Positions 60,513-64,000 of a stretch of DNA of 64,000 nucleotides are shown here, in pieces. Where the stretch lies: positions 1 through 64,000 of the forward strand of contig JALDRK010000010.1 of assembly GCA_031315915.1 (NCBI GenBank), written 5' to 3'. The notes beneath the pieces are model-generated. The model saw only the letters and a list, made by a program, of their open reading frames with translations. It was not told the DNA's origin and did not search any database. The translations under genes and the position numbers were made by a program. This DNA comes from Nitrospirales bacterium (GTDB lineage Bacteria; Nitrospirota; Nitrospiria; Nitrospirales; UBA8639). The first letter of the stretch is position 1, and every line of letters starts with the position of its first letter.

Positions 60513-61757
60513 ATGGGCATGACCACTCAAACCGTGACTCTTCAAGGGCATATCATCGACTCGCTCATACTGGCAAAGGTCGTGGATACCATTGTGATGT
60601 TGGGAGGAACATTTACCCTTACGGAAATCACCGTGGGCACACAACGGGAAGACCCTTCCCATGCCACCATTCTGATCGAAGCGTCCACACCCGAGTCATT
60701 ACAGGAAATTCTGAAATCCATTCAGCCGCATGGAGCCGTGGTGGAAACCGAGCATGATTGTACAGTGGTGCCGGCTCCCGCCGATGGAATTTTACCTGAG
60801 GATTTTTACGCCACCTCGCACCTCACGACCCACATTCGATGGAAAGGCCAATGGATCGATGTCCCGCAACCCGAAATGGATTTGGCCATCGTGGTGAACA
60901 CCTCCCCGCTTGCTGCACGGATGGTTCCCATGGCCTCAGTAAAAAAAGGCGATAACGTCGTCACGGGGCGAAAAGGCGTTCGGGTCTTTCCCCTGGAACG
61001 TCCGAAAGAACGGGACGTGTTCGGATTTATGGAAGCCCAGGTCTCTTCCGAACGGCCCCATCGTCACATCATCGCCGATATCGCCAGGCGGATGAAATTC
61101 ATCCGCCAACACCAAAAAGAGGGCAGAGGGTCGGGAAAGGTCTTGTTCGCGGGTGGACCGGCCATCGTCCATGCAGGGGGGCGAGAAGCCTTATCTTGGA
61201 TCATCGAATCCGGATACATCCAGGTGCTGTTTTGCGGAAATGCCTTAGCGGCTCACGACATGGAAGCCAGTCTGTATGGGACCTCATTGGGATACAATTT
61301 AGGAATCGGCCGTTCGGTTCCTCATGGGCATGAACATCATCTTCGTACGATTAATCGTGTGCGTGCCCTGGGAGGTATAAAAGAAGCGGTCGAAAGCGGC
61401 ATAATCAAAGAAGGCATCATGGCGGCCTGCGTGCGTCAGAGAGTCCATATGGTGTTGGCCGGAACCATTCGCGACGACGGCCCCTTGCCCGATGTCATCA
61501 CCGATTCCATCAAAGCCCAGGAAGCGATGCGCGCCGCCGTTCCCGGAGTGGAATTAGCCTTGCTGGTGGCCTCCACCCTGCATGCCGTCGCCACCGGAAA
61601 TTTGCTGCAAGCCTCGGTGCCCACCGTCTGCGTGGATATCAATCCCGCCGTTCCCACCAAACTGAGTGACCGGGGAAGCTTTCAGGCCGTGGGACTGGTC
61701 ATGGATTCTTCTTCGTTCCTCTGGCAATTGGCCCGTGAATTGGGCTGGAAAGGCTAG
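60513..61757 (+). CDS. LOR/SDH-type ornithine cyclodeaminase (TIGR00300 family)
   Basis: 414 residues from ATG 60513. The N-terminal ferredoxin-like part reads VTLQGHIIDSLILAKVVDTI, then FTLTEITVGTQREDPSHATI. The conserved core has PADGILPEDFYATSHLTTHI (about 90-110), ARMVPMASVKKGDNVVTGRK, LFAGGPAIVHAGGREALSWI and GYIQVLFCGNALAAHDMEAS, then GIKEAVESGIIKEGIMAACV and VELALLVASTLHAVATGNLL. This is the family of archaeal ornithine cyclodeaminases and the C-terminal half of cyanobacterial AgrE/ArgZ, which convert ornithine to proline and ammonium. The next gene encodes the matching arginine-degrading half, so the two should form one pathway. Confidence 0.86.
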   Translation: MGMTTQTVTLQGHIIDSLILAKVVDTIVMLGGTFTLTEITVGTQREDPSHATILIEASTPESLQEILKSIQPHGAVVETEHDCTVVPAPADGILPEDFYATSHLTTHIRWKGQWIDVPQPEMDLAIVVNTSPLAARMVPMASVKKGDNVVTGRKGVRVFPLERPKERDVFGFMEAQVSSERPHRHIIADIARRMKFIRQHQKEGRGSGKVLFAGGPAIVHAGGREALSWIIESGYIQVLFCGNALAAHDMEASLYGTSLGYNLGIGRSVPHGHEHHLRTINRVRALGGIKEAVESGIIKEGIMAACVRQRVHMVLAGTIRDDGPLPDVITDSIKAQEAMRAAVPGVELALLVASTLHAVATGNLLQASVPTVCVDINPAVPTKLSDRGSFQAVGLVMDSSSFLWQLARELGWKG

Positions 61758-61772
61758 CAGGATACTCAGACT

Positions 61773-62573
61773 ATGAGCCGCTTATTGATGTGCCCGCCGG
61801 ATTATTTCGGTATCGAATATGAAATTAATCCGTGGATGAGAAGGTCCAATCAAACCAATGGAGATCGGGCCAGAACCCAATGGAAGACGTTGACTCAGGT
61901 ATTGGAGAACAAGGTCGGAGCCAAGCTCGAATTTATGGAGCCTGTGCCTGGATTACCCGACTTGGTATTTACCGCCAATGCCGGTGTGCTGTATGCAGGC
62001 AAGGCCGTTCCCAGCCGATTCCTTCACCCGGAACGGCAAGGGGAGGAACGCCATTTCATCGATTGGTTTACCAAGAAGGGCTACGAGGTCATTCTGCTTG
62101 AGGATGAAATGTACTTTGAAGGGGCCGGGGATTTACTGGGATTTCCGGATTTCTGGATCGGCGGCTATCGGCAACGCAGCGACATCCGTGCCTATGATGA
62201 ATTGTCGAAAATTTTTGAGAAAGAAATCCTGCCGGTAGAACTGGTGGATAAACGGTTTTACCACCTGGACACCTGCTTTTGTCCCTTAAGCGGAGGAGAA
62301 CTTCTGTACTTCCCGCCCGCCTTTGATGAGTACGCTCAAACCGTCATGGCCACTCGTATTGCGGAGGACAAACGCTTTGCGGTCCCAACCTCAGAGGGCC
62401 AACGGTTTGCCTGCAATGCGGTGTGCGTTGATCGCCATGTGGTCCTGCCGACCGGATGTCCCGAAACCATGGCTTGGCTGCACACACAGGGCTACACCAC
62501 CCACCCGGTGGAACTGGACGAATTCCTCAAAGCCGGCGGCTCCGCGAAATGCCTGACTCTTGCCCTGGATTAA
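61773..62573 (+). CDS. Arginine dihydrolase/dimethylargininase-type amidinohydrolase
   Basis: 266 residues. Guanidino-modifying enzyme fold with catalytic motifs visible: PDLVFTANAG (D63, N69), YFEGAGDLL (E116, D120), FYHLDTCFCPL (H164) and GGSAKCLTL with nucleophile C260. The start MSRLLMCPPDYFGIEYEINP (M-C-P-P-x-x-F-x-I-x-Y-x-I-N-P-W) is that of the N-terminal half of cyanobacterial AgrE/ArgZ, which hydrolyses arginine to ornithine, CO2 and two ammonium ions. It starts 15 bases after the ornithine cyclodeaminase gene, so both are probably translated from one mRNA. Dimethylarginine hydrolysis is the alternative reaction. Confidence 0.88.
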   Translation: MSRLLMCPPDYFGIEYEINPWMRRSNQTNGDRARTQWKTLTQVLENKVGAKLEFMEPVPGLPDLVFTANAGVLYAGKAVPSRFLHPERQGEERHFIDWFTKKGYEVILLEDEMYFEGAGDLLGFPDFWIGGYRQRSDIRAYDELSKIFEKEILPVELVDKRFYHLDTCFCPLSGGELLYFPPAFDEYAQTVMATRIAEDKRFAVPTSEGQRFACNAVCVDRHVVLPTGCPETMAWLHTQGYTTHPVELDEFLKAGGSAKCLTLALD

Positions 62574-62826
62574 ATAAATGTAAAATCTTCTCTTTAACGC
62601 ATTTCCCGATCAGATGTTTGTCCAACCCTATATGACCACGATTCACCCATTCACGTTGTCATCCTGAGGCCCCGCGAAGGATCTGTGCCCAGGCAGAAAA
62701 ACCACTTTGAGTTTAAACAGGGAGAGTATTGAAGATACAATCTCGCCAAGCTAATAACCCTGGAAACTCTCTCCTGGGTAACTTTTCCATATAGACTTTC
62801 TTTCCCAAGTACGGTTCAATCCCCCG

Positions 62827-63144
62827 ATGAGTAAACAAGACCAATTCTACTCCCTAGGAGACGATGACGCCGTCAAACGGCACATCCGGGTTGAGCGCGA
62901 GAATGGGAAAAAACTCCGGAAGACCTCCTGGTGGAAAGCCCAGATCCAAAAAGGAGAGTGTCACTTCTGTCATCAACAGGTCGGGGCGGACAATTTAACC
63001 ATGGATCATCTGGTGCCGTTAGCCCGAGGCGGAAAAAGCACCAAAGGCAATGTGGTCCCGGCCTGCCAGTCCTGCAACCGCAACAAAAAACTCACCACCC
63101 CGGTTGAAGTCATTCTGGATCAGATACGGGCTAAAGAAGTTTAG
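62827..63144 (+). CDS. Small HNH endonuclease
   Basis: 105 residues. HNH core with zinc-binding cysteines: CHFC (45-48), the catalytic DHLVPLARGG (H61), the N of KGNVVPACQSCNRNK (N75; second pair C80 and C83). Family members of this small type are found as host nucleases, in prophages and in restriction or homing elements. No partner gene or intron is seen. The preceding 253 bases are non-coding. It stands between the arginine genes and the MNT/HEPN pair. Confidence 0.85.
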   Translation: MSKQDQFYSLGDDDAVKRHIRVERENGKKLRKTSWWKAQIQKGECHFCHQQVGADNLTMDHLVPLARGGKSTKGNVVPACQSCNRNKKLTTPVEVILDQIRAKEV

Positions 63145-63250
63145 GCTGCTCTACTTTTTCTAGATGAAGTTGACAGAAATAAGCCTTGAACATAGGCTGT
63201 GCTTGTGGAGTATTGTTCTTGTTCACGAATCAGGCAAGGAAAATAGAGTC

Positions 63251-63571
63251 ATGGCAAGAGTCACACAACCTGGAACACAGCGAAGCCTTCAGCGTTACAT
63301 AGACATCCTGCGCCAGCAGCTACCAAATTTGCGGTCGAAACATCATGTCCGCTATCTCGGAGTATTCGGCTCGTATGTAAAAGGGAACCCCGGGAAGACC
63401 AGCGATCTTGACCTGCTGATAGACTTTACCGAAGCGCCAAGCTTGTTTGAATTTATTCAATTGGAAAGTTATTTGTCTGCCCTTTTAGGTGTCAAGGTTG
63501 ATTTAGTCATGAAGAGCACACTTAAACCCTTGATCGGGCAACATATTCTCAGTGAGGTTGTGAACCTGTGA
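63251..63571 (+). CDS. MNT-type nucleotidyltransferase (antitoxin of an MNT/HEPN pair)
   Basis: 106 residues from ATG 63251; an earlier in-frame ATG is less likely. The minimal nucleotidyltransferase motif GS-x10-D-x-D is complete: GVFGSYVKGNPGKTSDLDLL. A third acidic position lies in VKVDLVMKSTLKP. Proteins of this family (MntA type) AMPylate the HEPN partner toxin and so silence it. The stop codon overlaps the GTG start of the HEPN frame by three bases (GTGA), so translation is coupled. The partner gene is interrupted. Confidence 0.88.
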   Translation: MARVTQPGTQRSLQRYIDILRQQLPNLRSKHHVRYLGVFGSYVKGNPGKTSDLDLLIDFTEAPSLFEFIQLESYLSALLGVKVDLVMKSTLKPLIGQHILSEVVNL

Positions 63572-63951
63572 GGGGACCACGGGAATTCCGTGACTATCTG
63601 GCCGATATTCAAGAGGCCTCTCAAAATATCTCGAGATTTATTTCCGGAATGACCCCGGAGGAGTTTGCCAAAGATCAAAAAACGATTTATGCGGTAGTCA
63701 GGGCCTTTGAGATAATTGGCGAAGCCGCCTAGAAAATTCCCCCCTCAGTGCGGAAGCGTCATTCGAACGTTCCGTGGAAACAAATGGCTCGAATGCGAGA
63801 TAAGCTCATACATGAATACTTCGGGGTTAACTCTGAAGTATTGTGGAAAACGGCTCAGGATGATATCCCACCGATGCAACAACAAATCACTATGGTTCTG
63901 GAAAAAGAACATGGCAAACCACCCCGGAGTTCCAAGAATTCCAAAGGGTAA
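63568..63951 (+). pseudogene. HEPN (DUF86) toxin-type gene interrupted by an in-frame amber codon
   Basis: Starting at GTG 63568, the frame reads REFRDYLADIQEASQNISRF and FEIIGEAA, then TAG at 63730-63732 (codon 55), where family members have a lysine (GEAAKKIP). The same frame continues KIPPSVRKRHSNVPWKQMAR, then MRDKLIHEYFG, the HEPN R-x4-H active motif, to TAA at 63949-63951. So one base change (AAG to TAG) splits an otherwise intact 127-codon gene. An internal GTG at 63748 could restart the C-terminal part. The upstream MNT antitoxin gene is intact. Confidence 0.88.
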
Positions 63952-64000
63952 GAATCCATTTCATTGCCAATGTCAGGTAAAGTATTGGTGGAAAAAGCAC

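Noticed and set aside
1-64000. tRNA or rRNA genes and CRISPR arrays
   Set aside because: No T-loop GGTTCGAATC-type pattern with a cloverleaf, no rRNA core motif and no regularly spaced repeats were found by eye. A covariance-model scan would be decisive.
1-64000. Prophage or integrative element
   Set aside because: The LexA/CI-like repressor and the HNH gene are isolated. No integrase, terminase, capsid or attachment repeats were seen.

Overview
The window looks like chromosomal DNA of a Nitrospira-like bacterium (phylum Nitrospirota). This is an inference from gene content: a long multi-helix cytochrome bd-like oxidase of the kind described in Nitrospira, a molybdopterin-oxidoreductase-like fragment beside it, several sigma-54 activators, roughly half G+C by eye, and many small exported proteins without known function. 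No rRNA, tRNA, CRISPR array or intact transposase was seen.

Layout. 1-7.3 kb: a molybdo-enzyme fragment, a small membrane protein with a very strong ribosome site, the bd-like oxidase, a degenerate transaldolase-like gene, a decayed activator remnant, a hemerythrin-like protein, a type II NADH dehydrogenase and an Rnk/GreA-type factor. 7.7-13.9 kb: an OmpR/EnvZ-type two-component pair followed by two promoters that carry the same tandem 11-bp TTCATG repeats. These stand before small membrane or unknown proteins and a sugar-nucleotide pyrophosphorylase. 14.6-18 kb: a flavin reductase, two clearly broken genes (DUF488 and a long transaldolase) and a LexA/CI-like repressor beside a perfect 17-bp inverted repeat. 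18-33 kb: a CBS-domain gene with a secreted beta-rich protein gene, two paralogous GAF-AAA-Fis sigma-54 activators, a glycogen-debranching-type enzyme, a betagamma-crystallin-like protein, an NtrC-type response regulator with its kinase, and more secreted beta-rich proteins. 33-42 kb: stand-alone receivers, two MFS paralogues around a BON protein, a glycosyltransferase, a second CBS protein and a DUF4168-like protein. 42-54 kb: TPR protein, three frameshifted genes, TrmL, more single-domain receivers, a phosphopantetheinyl transferase, lipoproteins and an AttH-like protein. 54-64 kb: a compact, mostly plus-strand housekeeping block (Lon-N protein, ABC transporter, SirB1-like protein, MBL hydrolase, HEAT protein), then an arginine-to-proline gene pair, an HNH nuclease and an MNT/HEPN pair whose HEPN gene has an in-frame amber codon.

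How it may work together. Four good GG-N10-GC promoters (before the secreted protein/CBS operon at 19.5 kb, the crystallin-like gene at 26.5 kb, the glycosyltransferase at 39.1 kb and the second CBS gene at 39.9 kb) lie in the same stretch as three sigma-54 activators. This suggests a local sigma-54 stress or envelope regulon in which both CBS paralogues are targets. A second local regulon is suggested by the 11-bp repeat sites downstream of the OmpR-type pair. The arginine genes look like the cyanobacterial bifunctional AgrE/ArgZ enzyme split into two neighbouring genes, giving ammonium and proline from arginine.

Decay is unusually frequent (MopB fragment, activator remnant, DUF488, transaldolase, hydrolase, DsbA-like, BNR-repeat, HEPN), while the longest genes are intact. 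This argues for real gene loss, though indel errors in the assembly cannot be excluded from the sequence alone.
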